In this document: positions 18,982-28,407 of the stretch, piece after piece | Position numbering within the stretch: position 1 is the first letter of the stretch | Layout of the letters: the number at the start of each line of letters is the position of its first letter | Assembly: GCA_900321965.1 (NCBI GenBank) | Contig: ONYA01000004.1 | Coordinates: 1 to 64,000 of the forward strand | Length of the DNA: 64,000 nt | Source of the DNA: an uncultured Prevotellaceae bacterium | Lineage (GTDB): Bacteria; Bacteroidota; Bacteroidia; Bacteroidales; Bacteroidaceae | Reading direction: 5' to 3' | The notes under the pieces: model-generated | What the model was told of the DNA's origin: nothing | The model's database searches: none | What the model saw: only the letters and a program-made list of their open reading frames with translations | Translations under genes and position numbers: made by a program

Positions 18982-19464
18982 ATGATTTACAAACTTAACG
19001 ACCTCAGCCGACAGCAGTTGGCACAACTCGTACACAGCCAGAAGGCTGCCTTTCTCGGCCACGACAGCTACCGCCGCTTCGGCGCCCGCTTCCCCCTGCA
19101 TATCAAGTTGACCCACAGCCTCAACCCGCAGGCTTTCTTGCCCGGACAGGGAGCCTTTTGTTATGTCCACCGCCCCGTCATCGGCAACGGTCTCGTCATT
19201 GCCGAAGTCAGCGTCCCGACAGCCGAAGACCAGTCGGCAACAGCCCTCACCACGGCCGTCTACGACCTGAACGACCCGATGACCATCGACTACAGCGGTC
19301 TCGACGCCTTTGTGACGCTCATCGCCTTAGAGGGTTCGGGCGAGCTGACCGAGGGCAACGGCGACACCATCAGCTTCTGTGAAGGCGAGACGGTCATCAT
19401 CCCTGCTAACACTAAGACTGTCAGAATAGAGGGAACGATAAAATTCTTAGAGATTTACGTCTAA
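18982..19464 (+). CDS. Short ManA-like cupin (internally shortened mannose-6-phosphate isomerase homologue)
   Basis: 160 residues. Residues 1-46 (RRFGARFPLHIKL) resemble the stretch of class I ManA that precedes the metal-binding QVHP motif. Residues 57-160 resemble the C-terminal cupin of ManA (DAFVTLIALEGSGEL, then FCEGETVIIPANTKTV and a FLEIYV end). The catalytic centre between them, including QVHP and the downstream zinc ligands, is missing: the protein passes from KLTHSL to LPGQGAFCY. Isomerase activity is therefore unlikely; a sugar-binding or regulatory role is possible. It is 3 bases after trkH, so apparently in the dxs-trkAH operon, and overlaps the convergent DUF4435 gene by 18 bases. 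Comparison to ManA is from memory of the family. Confidence 0.7.
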   Translation: MIYKLNDLSRQQLAQLVHSQKAAFLGHDSYRRFGARFPLHIKLTHSLNPQAFLPGQGAFCYVHRPVIGNGLVIAEVSVPTAEDQSATALTTAVYDLNDPMTIDYSGLDAFVTLIALEGSGELTEGNGDTISFCEGETVIIPANTKTVRIEGTIKFLEIYV

Positions 19465-20463
19465 GAAACGGCGGATATCATCCTGCAGACGGCGGAAAGG
19501 CTCCGACTGCAGATAGCCGGTATTCTTCTTGAGCATCACCTTCACATCCTGCAACGAGTTCTCGTAGCACGACATCTCATTGCGCTTCTGCGTCTTATGG
19601 GCCTGGGCATGGTAAATCTCGTTCTGACGCTCCTGACGCAGGAGGTTACAGACCTTGTTAAGAATAGGCGCAACGACGGTGTCGAAGAGATGATGGCCCT
19701 GAACATAAAGGTAGGTGGTCTGAGGGGTGACGCCGAGTCGCTTGACATCTTCTTTGGTGGCGAGGTACTCGTCCTTGGCATCGGGAAACTGACGCTGCAG
19801 GTCGCGCACCTTGCTATTGACCTTGCGCCGCACGTTCTGTAACGACGCCTCGGGGTGCTGCACACTGAAACCGCCGGGGTCGGCAATGCGGTTAAAGTCG
19901 GTAATGGAGAAACGGCCGTAATTGCCGTTACGGTAAAGCATGATATTCCAGACGAAGAGGGGGAAGACGGCCTCGCTGAACTCACGGAAATAGTCGCTGA
20001 AGTCGAAGATGCGGTGGTCGTTGAGGGTGACACTGACGCAGACGTCGTGCAGCGAGGGGGCATAGCACTGGTAGTTCTCGATGGCGTAGACGTAGGTGTG
20101 GAAGACGTAGGGACTCTCAATAACCTTCTTCGACTGCTCGGTGACGCCCTGCTTCAGGTAGTCGTAGTCGGCATCGACGCAGGCTATCATATCGCGTCCC
20201 AGCGGATCTTCGGTGTCGCCTTTCTCCTCCAGGAAATTCATCAGTACCGACTTCTTGCCTCGTGTGAGATTGACCTTCGACGGCAGCATCACCTCGAAGT
20301 AGCGCGTGTCGTCTTCAAAAGGACTGAGAACGGTACGCCAGAAGTAGATATCATCGTATGCCTCGACGTAGGCAACGATGCGACGCCGGGCACGCTTCGA
20401 CTTCAGGGCGTTGGCAGCCTCGAAGTAGCGGCTGTTGATATTGTCCTTCAGACGGCTACTCAT
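19447..20463 (-). CDS. DUF4435 (TOPRIM-like) protein, partner of an ABC-type ATPase
   Basis: 338 residues. It shows the acidic pattern of the DUF4435/TOPRIM-like fold: Glu34 in AYVEAYDDIYFW, then D97/D99/D101 in CVDADYDYL, and Glu129 in YAIENYQCY. TOPRIM-type domains of this kind act as nucleases in OLD- and PARIS-type systems, where the DUF4435 protein (AriB) is released by an ATPase (AriA). Its start overlaps the stop of the ATPase gene by 4 bases (ATGA), so the pair is translationally coupled. A C-terminal helical region (about 270-338) is rich in Arg, Gln and Lys. Codon use is like its neighbours, with no sign of recent transfer. Family call is good; nuclease activity and defence role are inference. 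Confidence 0.8.
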   Translation of the reverse strand: MSSRLKDNINSRYFEAANALKSKRARRRIVAYVEAYDDIYFWRTVLSPFEDDTRYFEVMLPSKVNLTRGKKSVLMNFLEEKGDTEDPLGRDMIACVDADYDYLKQGVTEQSKKVIESPYVFHTYVYAIENYQCYAPSLHDVCVSVTLNDHRIFDFSDYFREFSEAVFPLFVWNIMLYRNGNYGRFSITDFNRIADPGGFSVQHPEASLQNVRRKVNSKVRDLQRQFPDAKDEYLATKEDVKRLGVTPQTTYLYVQGHHLFDTVVAPILNKVCNLLRQERQNEIYHAQAHKTQKRNEMSCYENSLQDVKVMLKKNTGYLQSEPFRRLQDDIRRFLDVNL

Positions 20464-21266
20464 ACCGTGATATCCGAAACTTCAGTGACAGCATCCGTCC
20501 AGCCGTTCATGATGACAGCGGGTGAATGGGTGGTAAGGATAATCTGGACGTTGGGGTTCAGTTCTAAACAAAGGTCAATGAGGCGTTTCTGCCATTCTAT
20601 ATGTAGGCTCACCTCGGGTTCGTCCATAAAGAGGACGTGAGGCTGGTCGTCCTCGACGAGGACGGTGAGCAGGATGGCCAGCATCTGCTTTTCGCCGCTA
20701 CTGAGCTGGTAGGGCACGAGCATCTCGCCAATCTGCGTGAAACGGATTTCGTTCTCGGTGCGCACAATCTTCTTGCCGGTCTCCGAGAAGAGGTCGTCGA
20801 CAATGTCCTGAAAGCGCTTCTTGCGCAGCGACAGCTGCTGGGCGGCCTCGGCGTTACCCTGCTGCAGTTCGGCAATGATGCGGTTGCCGATGTTCACCTG
20901 GTAGTCGAGATACTTACGCTGCAGATGGTAGAGCTGGAAGTCGAGAGCCGACAGGATGCGGGTGTCGACATGAGCCATCGTATCCATATCAAGCACCGGC
21001 GAGTCGAGGGTGCGTATGACGTCGAAGCGTATCCACTTGGCATCCTCGGGGACGACGTCGAGATGGACGCCTTTCAGCAGATGCGACGGAAACTCGCCGC
21101 CTACCGACAGGCTCTTCACCACCTTGTTCAGGATGGTGCTCTTTCCCTGTCCGTTGCTACCGCTGAGGATGTTCACCTGCCGGTTCAGTTCCCAGACGAT
21201 ATGCTTCTTGCCGCTCCACAGGGAGTCGATCTCGATACGCTTGATATAGTCTGCATACTTCTGCAT
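20460..21266 (-). CDS. ABC/SMC-type AAA ATPase, partner of the DUF4435 protein
   Basis: 268 residues. Walker A GSNGQGKST (36-44), ABC signature LSSGEKQ (188-194), Walker B VLFMDEPE (211-218) and H-loop LTTHSP (H247) are all intact, in the AAA_21/OLD-like arrangement. Only about 140 residues lie between Walker A and the signature, so there is a short helical insertion and no long SMC coiled coil. It is followed by the DUF4435 gene in the order seen for ariA-ariB of PARIS systems. At 268 residues it is clearly shorter than the AriA proteins I know of. It may be a compact relative or a different core Bacteroidales system. Confidence 0.82.
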   Translation of the reverse strand: MQKYADYIKRIEIDSLWSGKKHIVWELNRQVNILSGSNGQGKSTILNKVVKSLSVGGEFPSHLLKGVHLDVVPEDAKWIRFDVIRTLDSPVLDMDTMAHVDTRILSALDFQLYHLQRKYLDYQVNIGNRIIAELQQGNAEAAQQLSLRKKRFQDIVDDLFSETGKKIVRTENEIRFTQIGEMLVPYQLSSGEKQMLAILLTVLVEDDQPHVLFMDEPEVSLHIEWQKRLIDLCLELNPNVQIILTTHSPAVIMNGWTDAVTEVSDITV

Positions 21267-21288
21267 AGGCTTGTGTTTTTAAAGGATT

Positions 21289-21951
21289 TTATAGTTGGCG
21301 TGCCGACCAGGAAACCAGTTTGTCGGTGCCTGAAGCAAAGTCGATAAGCACAATATCGAAGACAAGCACGGAGCAACCGGGAATCTTGCCACTGCTGGAG
21401 TCCGAGGTGCCGTAGCCTAAGGCGTAGGGCACATAGACGAGGTAGCGGTCGCCACGGTGCATGTGCTGCAGGGCGGTGGCAAAACCGTCGGTAAAGGCGC
21501 TGATGGCGGCATCGTAGACATCGGCGGTACGGATGTCGTAGTTACCGACGAAGGTCTGGTCGAAGACATAACCCTGTGGATAGCTGGCCGAGGGTAAAAG
21601 CCGGCCGCGATAGGCTATACGGACGGTATCCGTATATAGCGGACTGTCGCCGCCGTCGCCTTTCTGCACCAGCTTCGCATAGACGTAGTCGGTAGTAGCT
21701 CCTACAGTCTGAGCGTTCTTGGTATAGCTCTTCCACTTCGTCCAAAGTGCCGAGTTGCTGCGCAGCGAGTCCTCAAGGGTGAAGAAGAAGGCGTCGTTGC
21801 GCTCCTGCCAGTTGGCGAACTCGCCGGTAAGGTCCTCGTCGTCGCTTTCGGAACAGGAACAAACAAAACAACTAAGACAACTAAGACAACCCACGAAAAG
21901 AAGTTGTCCCAGTTGTTCCAGTTGTCGTATACAATAACGAATTGTTGTCAT
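21289..21951 (-). CDS. FKBP-type peptidyl-prolyl isomerase, lipoprotein
   Basis: 220 residues. The N-terminus has a hydrophobic Cys-rich segment (FVGCLSCLSCFVCSCSES) that would serve as a lipoprotein signal. An FKBP domain follows (about 95-210): VRIAYRGRLL, GYVFDQTF, GFATALQHMHRGDRYLVYVPYALGYG and the end VLVFDIVLIDF. It would act as a prolyl isomerase or chaperone in the periplasm. The signal-peptide region is built on roughly 10-base DNA repeats (TTGTCTTAG, TTGTCCCAG), which probably caused its odd Leu-Ser-Cys repeats. It lies upstream of the ATPase/DUF4435 pair on the same strand, 22 bases apart. Confidence 0.85.
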   Translation of the reverse strand: MTTIRYCIRQLEQLGQLLFVGCLSCLSCFVCSCSESDDEDLTGEFANWQERNDAFFFTLEDSLRSNSALWTKWKSYTKNAQTVGATTDYVYAKLVQKGDGGDSPLYTDTVRIAYRGRLLPSASYPQGYVFDQTFVGNYDIRTADVYDAAISAFTDGFATALQHMHRGDRYLVYVPYALGYGTSDSSSGKIPGCSVLVFDIVLIDFASGTDKLVSWSARQL

Positions 21952-21961
21952 TGAACTTAAC

Positions 21962-23500
21962 TTACAGTTTCTTCAGCAGTGAAGCGATGCTCACCTTATC
22001 CTCAATGATAGCGTTCAGCTCGCTGATGGGCACACGCTCCTGCTCCATGGTGTCGCGGAAGCGGAGGGTGACGCAACCATCGTTCAGCGTGTCGTGGTCG
22101 ACGGTGACGCAATACGGTGTGCCGATAGCGTCCTGACGACGGTAGCGCTTGCCGATAGAGTCCTTCTCGTCGTACTGGCAGGCAAAGTGATACTTCAGCT
22201 GGTCGATGATCTCGCGGGCCTTCTCAGGCAGTCCGTCTTTCTTGACGAGCGGCATGACGGCGCACTTGACGGGAGCGAGGGCTGCGGGCAACTTCAGGAC
22301 GGTACGCGTCTCGCCGTTAGCCAACTTCTCCTCCTCGAAGGCGTGACACATGATAGAGAGGAACATACGGTCGACACCGATAGAGGTCTCGATGACGTAC
22401 GGGGTGTAGCTCTCGTTGGTCTGCGGATCGAAGTACTTGATGCTCTTACCCGAGAACTTCTCGTGCTGTGACAGGTCGAAATTGGTACGCGAGTGGATGC
22501 CCTCCACCTCCTTGAAGCCGAACGGCATCTTGAACTCGATGTCGGTGGCGGCGTTGGCATAGTGGGCCAGTTTCTCGTGGTCGTGGAAACGGTAGTTCTC
22601 AGCACCGAAGCCTAAGGCCTGGTGCCAGGCCATGCGCTGCTCCTTCCACTTCGGGAACCACTCCAGCTCCGTGCCGGGCTGTACGAAGAACTGCATCTCC
22701 ATCTGCTCGAACTCGCGCATACGGAAGATGAACTGGCGAGCAACAATCTCGTTGCGGAAAGCCTTGCCAATCTGGGCGATGCCAAAGGGTATCTTCATGC
22801 GGCCGGTCTTCTGGACGTTCAGGTAGTTGACGAAGATGCCCTGAGCGGTCTCCGGGCGCAGGTAGACCTTCATCGAACCGTCGGCAGAGGCGCCCATCTC
22901 GGTAGCAAACATCAGGTTGAACTGACGGACGTCGGTCCAGTTGCGGGTACCGCTGATGGGGCAGACAATCTCCTCGTCGAGGATAATCTGCTTCAGCTCG
23001 TCCAAGTCGGGACCCTGCATGGCAGCAGTATAACGGGCATGCAGTGCGTCGCGCTTCTCCTTGGCCTCTTTCACGCGCTCGCTGGTTGCCAGGAACTGCT
23101 CCTCGTTGAAAGCATCCTTGAAACGCTTGCGGGCCTTCTCCACCTCTTTATTAATCTTTTCGTCGTACTTGGCTATCTGGTCCTCTATCAGCACGTCGGC
23201 GCGGTAGCGCTTCTTCGAGTCGCGGTTGTCGATGAGGGGGTCGTTGAAAGCGTCAACGTGGCCGCTGGCCTTCCATATCGTCGGGTGCATGAAGATGGCC
23301 GAGTCAATGCCAACGATGTTCTCGTGCAGCATCGTCATGGCCTTCCACCAGTACTGCTTAATGTTATTCTTCAACTCTACGCCGTTCTGACCGTAGTCGT
23401 AGACGGCGCCTAAACCATCGTAAATCTCACTGGAGGGGAACACGAAACCGTACTCCTTGCAGTGACTCACGATCTTCTTAAATACATCTTCTTGTGCCAT
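21962..23500 (-). CDS. glyS: Glycyl-tRNA synthetase (homodimeric type)
   Basis: 512 residues of the class II, eukaryote-like dimeric GlyRS. N-terminal KKIVSHCKEYGFVFPSSEIYDGLGAVYDYG, a zinc-less insertion with a Lys/Glu-rich helix, motif 2 around FRNEIVARQFIFRMREFEQMEM, motif 3 GVDRMFLSIM, and a C-terminal anticodon-binding domain (VKCAVMPLVKKDGL). It charges tRNA-Gly. Length is typical (about 510). A TAACTTTG box lies about 30 bases upstream, so it has its own promoter and may drive the FKBP gene 10 bases downstream. Confidence 0.96.
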   Translation of the reverse strand: MAQEDVFKKIVSHCKEYGFVFPSSEIYDGLGAVYDYGQNGVELKNNIKQYWWKAMTMLHENIVGIDSAIFMHPTIWKASGHVDAFNDPLIDNRDSKKRYRADVLIEDQIAKYDEKINKEVEKARKRFKDAFNEEQFLATSERVKEAKEKRDALHARYTAAMQGPDLDELKQIILDEEIVCPISGTRNWTDVRQFNLMFATEMGASADGSMKVYLRPETAQGIFVNYLNVQKTGRMKIPFGIAQIGKAFRNEIVARQFIFRMREFEQMEMQFFVQPGTELEWFPKWKEQRMAWHQALGFGAENYRFHDHEKLAHYANAATDIEFKMPFGFKEVEGIHSRTNFDLSQHEKFSGKSIKYFDPQTNESYTPYVIETSIGVDRMFLSIMCHAFEEEKLANGETRTVLKLPAALAPVKCAVMPLVKKDGLPEKAREIIDQLKYHFACQYDEKDSIGKRYRRQDAIGTPYCVTVDHDTLNDGCVTLRFRDTMEQERVPISELNAIIEDKVSIASLLKKL

Positions 23501-23529
23501 AAAATTGTTAAATTTGCAAATTCTGGGTG

Positions 23530-23537
23530 CAAAGTTA
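23530..23537 (-). promoter_or_regulatory. glyS: -7 box of glyS
   Basis: The minus strand reads TAACTTTGCACCC, 29 bases before the glyS ATG. A heptad repeat (AATTAAG) at about 23545-23575 lies directly upstream of the box. Confidence 0.65.
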
Positions 23538-23544
23538 CATATTT

Positions 23545-23575
23545 AAATTAAGAATTAAGAATTAAGAATTAATAA
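23545..23575. repeat. AATTAAG heptad tandem repeat
   Basis: Four copies of a 7-base unit lie between the divergent glyS and tRNA-Val(CAC) promoters. It parallels the ATTATGA repeat upstream of dxs. Confidence 0.75.
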
Positions 23576-23598
23576 TTAACAAAAAATTACGGAAAACA

Positions 23599-23630
23599 TT
23601 TGGCTATTCGGAAAATATTAACTACTTTTG
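23599..23630 (+). promoter_or_regulatory. Promoter of tRNA-Val(CAC)
   Basis: -33 TTTG at 23599-23602, 20 bases, -7 TACTTTTG at 23623-23630, followed by CACCC. The tRNA starts 18 bases further on. Confidence 0.7.
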
Positions 23631-23648
23631 CACCCGCTAACAAAAGAC

Positions 23649-23723
23649 AGGGGCATAGCCCAGTTGGTTTAGAGCGCTGCAGTCACATTGCAGAGGTCCC
23701 CGGTTCGAGCCCGGGTGTCCCTA
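23649..23723 (+). tRNA. tRNA-Val (anticodon CAC)
   Basis: 75 bases fold as a cloverleaf: acceptor AGGGGCA/TGTCCCT, anticodon stem CTGCA/TGCAG with loop GTCACAT (anticodon CAC), T arm CCCGG-TTCGAGC-CCGGG, discriminator A. CCA is not encoded. The D stem GCCC/GAGC has one C-A mismatch and loop position 32 is G, so it is slightly unusual. A terminator follows at 23733. Confidence 0.85.
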
Positions 23724-23732
23724 CTTAGCACG

Positions 23733-23761
23733 GCAGGATACGGCAAGTATCCTGCTTTTTT
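23733..23761 (+). terminator. Terminator of tRNA-Val(CAC)
   Basis: Perfect 9-bp stem GCAGGATAC/GTATCCTGC with loop GGCAA, followed by six or more T. Confidence 0.9.
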
Positions 23762-23804
23762 CGTTAAATAATGTATGTTTCGCCGTTTTATTCAGATTTT
23801 TTTG

Positions 23805-23812
23805 TATTTTTG
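23805..23812 (+). promoter_or_regulatory. parC: -7 box of parC
   Basis: TATTTTTG followed by CACG, 23 bases before the parC ATG, after a T-rich stretch. The -33 box is poorly defined. Confidence 0.55.
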
Positions 23813-23835
23813 CACGAAGAAATCTAAAACACGAT

Positions 23836-26547
23836 ATGGACGACGAAATAAAAGACGATATCAACGAAAGCCCGGAAAGCCCGGAGAATCCGGAAGTCTC
23901 AGAGTCACACTCCGACTACAAACCCGTGAACCGGTTCGACGCTGCTGCGGTACACCACCTCAGCGGTATGTACCAGAACTGGTTCCTCGACTATGCCTCA
24001 TACGTTATACTGGAGCGTGCCGTGCCTAACATCGAGGACGGCTTCAAACCGGTGCAGCGCCGCATCATGCACTCGATGAAGCGCATGGACGACGGCAGAT
24101 ATAATAAGGTGGCGAACATCGTGGGGCACACCATGCAGTTTCACCCTCACGGCGACGCCTCCATCGGCGACGCCTTAGTGCAGTTAGGCCAGAAGGATCT
24201 GCTGATAGACACCCAGGGAAACTGGGGCAACATCCTAACGGGCGACCGCGCCGCCGCCCCCCGATACATCGAGGCCCGCCTGTCCAAGTTCGCCTTGGAC
24301 ACCGTCTTCAACCCGAAGACCACCGACTGGCAGCTCAGCTACGACGGCCGCAACAAGGAGCCCATCACCCTGCCCGTCAAGTATCCGCTGCTGCTGGCGC
24401 AGGGCGCCGAAGGCATCGCCGTGGGCCTCAGCTCAAAGATTTTGCCCCATAACTTCTGCGAGATCTGCGACGCGGCCGTCAGCTACCTCCACGGCGAGGC
24501 ATTCCAGCTATACCCCGACTTCCAGACGGGCGGTTCCATCGACGTCTCAAAATACAACGACGGCCAGCGCGGCGGCGTGCTGAAGGTGCGCGCCAAGATC
24601 GAGAAGATCGACCAGAAGACGCTCGTCATCCGCGAACTGCCGTACTCGAAGACCGTACCCACGCTCTGCGAAAGCATCACCAAGGCCATTGAGAAGGGAA
24701 AGATCAAGGCAAAACGTGTTGACGACCTGACCTCAGCCAACGTCGAGATTGTGATACACTTAGCCCCCGGCGTCTCGTCGGACAAGACGCTTGACGCGCT
24801 CTACGCCTTTACCGACTGCGAAATCAACATATCGCCCAACTGCTGCGTCATCAGCGACCAGAAGCCACAGTTCCTCACCATCAGCGACGTACTGCGCCAC
24901 TCGGTAGACCGCACGAAAGACCTCATCCGCCAGGAGTTAGAGATTCGCAAGGGCGAACTGCAGGAGCAGCTGCATTTCTGCTCGTTGGAGAAGATATTCA
25001 TCGAGGAGCGTATCTATAAGGACAAGAAGTTCGAACAGGCACCGAACGTCGACGCCGTCTGCGAGCATATCGACGAGCGGCTGACGCCCTACTACCCCAC
25101 CCTCATCCGCGAGGTGACGAAGGACGACATCCTGCGACTCTTGGAAATCAAGATGCAGCGCATCCTGAAGTTCAATAAGGACAAGGCCGACGAGCTGATG
25201 GCACGTATCAAGGCCGAGATCGACGAGATAGACCGCGACCTGCAGAACCTGGTAGAGGTGACGGCGGCGTGGTTCCAGTTCCTCAAGGACAAATACGGCA
25301 AGGAACACCCGCGTCTGACGGAGATACGCAACTTCGACACCATCGAGGCCACGAAGGTGGCCGAGGCCAACCAGAAGCTCTACATCAACCGTAACGACGG
25401 TTTCATCGGCACGGGTCTGAAGAAGGACGAGTACGTCTGCAACTGCTCCGACATCGACGATATCATCATCTTCTACCGCGACGGCAAGTTCAAGGTGGTC
25501 CGCGTGGCCGACAAGCTTTTTGTGGGCAAGAACATACTCCACCTGCAAGTATTTAAGAAGAATGATTCGCGTACCATATATAATGTAGTCTACCGCGACG
25601 GCAAGAAGGGCGCCTACTTCATCAAGCGCTTCAACGTCACCAGCATGACCCGCGACAAGGAGTACGACCTGACGCAGGGAACACCTGGTTCTAAGATCAT
25701 GTATTTCACGGCCAACCCCAACGGCGAGGCAGAGATTATCAAGGTGACACTCGACCCGAATCCGAAGCTCAAGAAGATATTCATCGAAAAGGACTTCTCA
25801 GAGGTGATGATCAAGGGACGCGCATCGAAGGGTAACCTCCTGACACGCAACCCAGTACACCGTATCGGTCTGAAGAGTCACGGCCACTCGACATTAGGCG
25901 GGCGCAAAGTGTGGTACGACCCCGATGTCAACCGTCTGAACTACGACGAGCACGGGCGACTGCTGGGCGAGTTCTTCGACGACGACCAGATTCTCGTCAT
26001 CCTGCAGAACGGAGACTTCTACCTGACAAACTTCGACGTGAACAACCACTTCGAACAGGACATCCTGCGTATCGAGAAATACGAACAGGACAAAGTGTGG
26101 AGCGCTGCCCTCTGGGACGCCGATAACCAAGGCTACCCGTATCTGAAACGCTTCTTGATGGAGGCCACAAAGCGCAAGCAGAACTTCGTAGGCGAGAATA
26201 CGCTGTCGAAACTTATCCTGCTCACCGACGTGGTCTACCCGCGTCTGCAGATTGTCTACGGTGGTATCGACGAGTTCCGGGGCTCAGAGGAGATCGATGT
26301 TGAGCAGTTCATCAGCGTCAAGGGCTTCAAAGCTAAAGGCAAGCGTCTGACAACCTACCAGATAGAGAGCATCACCGAACTGGAGCCCACCCGCTTCCCA
26401 GAACCTCCGGAAGACTCTGAAGACTCAGAAGACCCAGAAGACTCAGAGAACTCCGACGACCTCGACCCCGATGCCGGCAAGAGCGAGCAGCAGGTCATTG
26501 ACGAAATAATCGGACAAACAAACCTCTTCACCGATGAAGACTTCTAA
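23836..26547 (+). CDS. parC: DNA topoisomerase IV subunit A (GyrA/ParC family)
   Basis: 903 residues. The breakage-reunion domain includes [33 protein letters not shown] and the catalytic tyrosine Y144 in [12 protein letters not shown] coiled-coil segment and a C-terminal beta-pinwheel with degenerate repeats follow. I chose ParC over GyrA because the sequence departs from GyrA around the quinolone-resistance region and the pinwheel lacks an obvious GyrA box, but this is family judgement. Both tails are acidic and low-complexity: PESPENPE near residues 12-20 and [14 protein letters not shown] near 860-880, each encoded by 9-base DNA repeats. It overlaps the DUF3316 gene by 14 bases. Confidence 0.88.
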   Translation: MDDEIKDDINESPESPENPEVSESHSDYKPVNRFDAAAVHHLSGMYQNWFLDYASYVILERAVPNIEDGFKPVQRRIMHSMKRMDDGRYNKVANIVGHTMQFHPHGDASIGDALVQLGQKDLLIDTQGNWGNILTGDRAAAPRYIEARLSKFALDTVFNPKTTDWQLSYDGRNKEPITLPVKYPLLLAQGAEGIAVGLSSKILPHNFCEICDAAVSYLHGEAFQLYPDFQTGGSIDVSKYNDGQRGGVLKVRAKIEKIDQKTLVIRELPYSKTVPTLCESITKAIEKGKIKAKRVDDLTSANVEIVIHLAPGVSSDKTLDALYAFTDCEINISPNCCVISDQKPQFLTISDVLRHSVDRTKDLIRQELEIRKGELQEQLHFCSLEKIFIEERIYKDKKFEQAPNVDAVCEHIDERLTPYYPTLIREVTKDDILRLLEIKMQRILKFNKDKADELMARIKAEIDEIDRDLQNLVEVTAAWFQFLKDKYGKEHPRLTEIRNFDTIEATKVAEANQKLYINRNDGFIGTGLKKDEYVCNCSDIDDIIIFYRDGKFKVVRVADKLFVGKNILHLQVFKKNDSRTIYNVVYRDGKKGAYFIKRFNVTSMTRDKEYDLTQGTPGSKIMYFTANPNGEAEIIKVTLDPNPKLKKIFIEKDFSEVMIKGRASKGNLLTRNPVHRIGLKSHGHSTLGGRKVWYDPDVNRLNYDEHGRLLGEFFDDDQILVILQNGDFYLTNFDVNNHFEQDILRIEKYEQDKVWSAALWDADNQGYPYLKRFLMEATKRKQNFVGENTLSKLILLTDVVYPRLQIVYGGIDEFRGSEEIDVEQFISVKGFKAKGKRLTTYQIESITELEPTRFPEPPEDSEDSEDPEDSENSDDLDPDAGKSEQQVIDEIIGQTNLFTDEDF

Positions 26548-27328
26548 ACGTTTTTGGGCTATTGCCTTATGGCTATTGGCCGTTGGCATCACAGCCAAAG
26601 GTCAGACCGACGTATCGACAACCTACATGATAGGCGGCGGCTCGACAAACATCCTCGACACCTACCTGTCGCAAGAGAAATTCAGCGGAACAGGACTGTC
26701 CTTGCTGGCTGCCAGCGAACGGCAGAAGCCGGGCAGCCAATGGGCAACCATGCTACAGCATCAGCTGAACTTCACATCGGCAGAAGACCGCGTGGGGACG
26801 GTCAACGAGTTGCAGGGCGACTACAGTTTCTTCTTCGGACGCTACTACGGTCTGCGGATTAACCGTCTGACGGTACAAGCTGGTGCAATGGCGGCCCTAA
26901 ACCTGGGATTCATCTACAACACCAGCAACTCCAACAATCCGGCACAGGGACGGCTGTCGCTTAACATCATGCCATCGGCCATTGCCGCCTACCGCTTCCC
27001 GCTCTTCCACCTGCCATGGGCGGTACGCTACGAGCTGCAACTGCCGCTCATCGGCGTGATGTTCAGCCCCAACTACGGACAGTCGTACTACGAGATATTC
27101 TCGCAGGGCAACTACGACCATAACATCGTGCCCACCACCTTTGTCTCGGCACCGAACTTCCGCCAACAGCTATCAGTAGACTGTCAGGTAAGCCGCGGGC
27201 TCACCCTACGTCTCGGCTACCTCGGCGACTACCAGCAGGCACACGTCAACAACCTCAAGTCGCACATCTACCACCACCGCGTGATGATTGGTTTCGTGCG
27301 CCACTTTACCATCAGCCCACGATTATGA
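26534..27328 (+). CDS. DUF3316 family exported protein
   Basis: 264 residues with a signal peptide (to about residue 23). The mature part alternates short hydrophobic and aromatic strands ([48 protein letters not shown]) as in outer-membrane beta-barrels. The C-terminus [17 protein letters not shown] ends in a barrel-like strand. I assign it to DUF3316, a Bacteroidales family of unknown function. It overlaps parC by 14 bases and the S41 peptidase gene by 4, so all three are probably one transcript. Confidence 0.75.
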   Translation: MKTSKRFWAIALWLLAVGITAKGQTDVSTTYMIGGGSTNILDTYLSQEKFSGTGLSLLAASERQKPGSQWATMLQHQLNFTSAEDRVGTVNELQGDYSFFFGRYYGLRINRLTVQAGAMAALNLGFIYNTSNSNNPAQGRLSLNIMPSAIAAYRFPLFHLPWAVRYELQLPLIGVMFSPNYGQSYYEIFSQGNYDHNIVPTTFVSAPNFRQQLSVDCQVSRGLTLRLGYLGDYQQAHVNNLKSHIYHHRVMIGFVRHFTISPRL

Positions 27329-28341
27329 GAAAGAACATACTCTTATATCTTTGCCTTTTACTGTGCTCATGTCTCACCTCCAGTTGTGTCGACGAAGAGG
27401 AGTTCGCCAATACCCCGCAAGGCAACTTCGAGGCTCTGTGGAAAATCATTGACGAACACTACTGCTTCTTCGACTACAAACAACACGAATACGGACTGGA
27501 CTGGCAGCAGGTACACGCTAAATATCAGGCACAGATCAACAGCCACATGACCAACGACCAGCTCTTTGAGGTCTTGGGCAATATGCTCGGCGAGCTCCGC
27601 GACGGACATGTCAACCTGACCGCCTCACACGACATGGCCCGCTACTGGCAATGGTACGAACTCCACCCCGCCAACTACAGCGACACACTGCAGCGACGGT
27701 ATTTAGGCACCGACTATAAGATTGCTTCCGGTCTCTACTACAAAATTCTTGACGACAACATCGGCTACATCCGTTACGAGTCGTTCCAGCATGGCATCGG
27801 CAGCGGCAATCTCAGCGAGGTGCTCAACGACTTCATCCTCTGCCGTGGACTCATCATCGACATACGTAGCAATGGTGGCGGCGACCTGACCAACGCGGAA
27901 AAGCTGGCTTCGCGATTCACCAACGAAAGAACGCTCGTGGGCTATATCCAGCACAAGACGGGAACAGGACACAACGATTTCTCGGAGATGGAGCCACGCT
28001 ATCTCGACCCCGCAGCCTCGCTGCGCTGGCAGAAGCCCGTCTGCGTGCTCACCAACCGCCATGTCTACTCGGCGGCCAACGAGTTCACAATGTATATGAA
28101 GGCCCTGCCTAACGTCAAGATTGTCGGCGACCACACGGGAGGCGGTGCCGGTATGCCTTTCAGTTCGTCGCTACCTAACGGCTGGGTAGTACGTTTCTCG
28201 GCAGTGCCGATGTACGACGCTCAGCGACAGACGACGGAGTTTGGCATAGCTCCTGACTACGAGGTAAGCCTGCGACAGGAGGACTTCCTGCGTGGCGAGG
28301 ACACCATCATAGAGTATGCGAGAAAGCTACTGGCGAAATAA
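27325..28341 (+). CDS. S41 family peptidase, lipoprotein
   Basis: 338 residues. Lipoprotein signal [21 protein letters not shown] (lipobox Cys about 21). The C-terminal-processing-peptidase fold shows in [18 protein letters not shown] and in [12 protein letters not shown], where the Ser is the likely nucleophile, followed by [13 protein letters not shown]. There is no PDZ domain, so this is a tricorn-like/S41 short form. It may trim proteins or peptides in the periplasm or outside. It overlaps the DUF3316 gene by 4 bases and is the last gene before two tRNAs. Confidence 0.88.
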   Translation: MRKNILLYLCLLLCSCLTSSCVDEEEFANTPQGNFEALWKIIDEHYCFFDYKQHEYGLDWQQVHAKYQAQINSHMTNDQLFEVLGNMLGELRDGHVNLTASHDMARYWQWYELHPANYSDTLQRRYLGTDYKIASGLYYKILDDNIGYIRYESFQHGIGSGNLSEVLNDFILCRGLIIDIRSNGGGDLTNAEKLASRFTNERTLVGYIQHKTGTGHNDFSEMEPRYLDPAASLRWQKPVCVLTNRHVYSAANEFTMYMKALPNVKIVGDHTGGGAGMPFSSSLPNGWVVRFSAVPMYDAQRQTTEFGIAPDYEVSLRQEDFLRGEDTIIEYARKLLAK

Positions 28342-28365
28342 CCGTTAATTAAAGTTAACCAATAG

Positions 28366-28398
28366 AAATTTCTCATTTCTCATTTCTCATTTCTCATT
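28366..28398. repeat. TTTCTCA heptad tandem repeat
   Basis: Four to five copies of a 7-base unit lie just before the tRNA-Leu promoter. The same unit occurs before the mlaE-like promoter at about 63692. Confidence 0.8.
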
Positions 28399-28407
28399 TA
28401 TTAGTAG

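Noticed and set aside
19447..23500. Recently acquired defence island
   Set aside because: Apart from the ATPase/DUF4435 pair the neighbours are housekeeping genes (glyS, FKBP), codon use is uniform, and there are no mobile-element genes.
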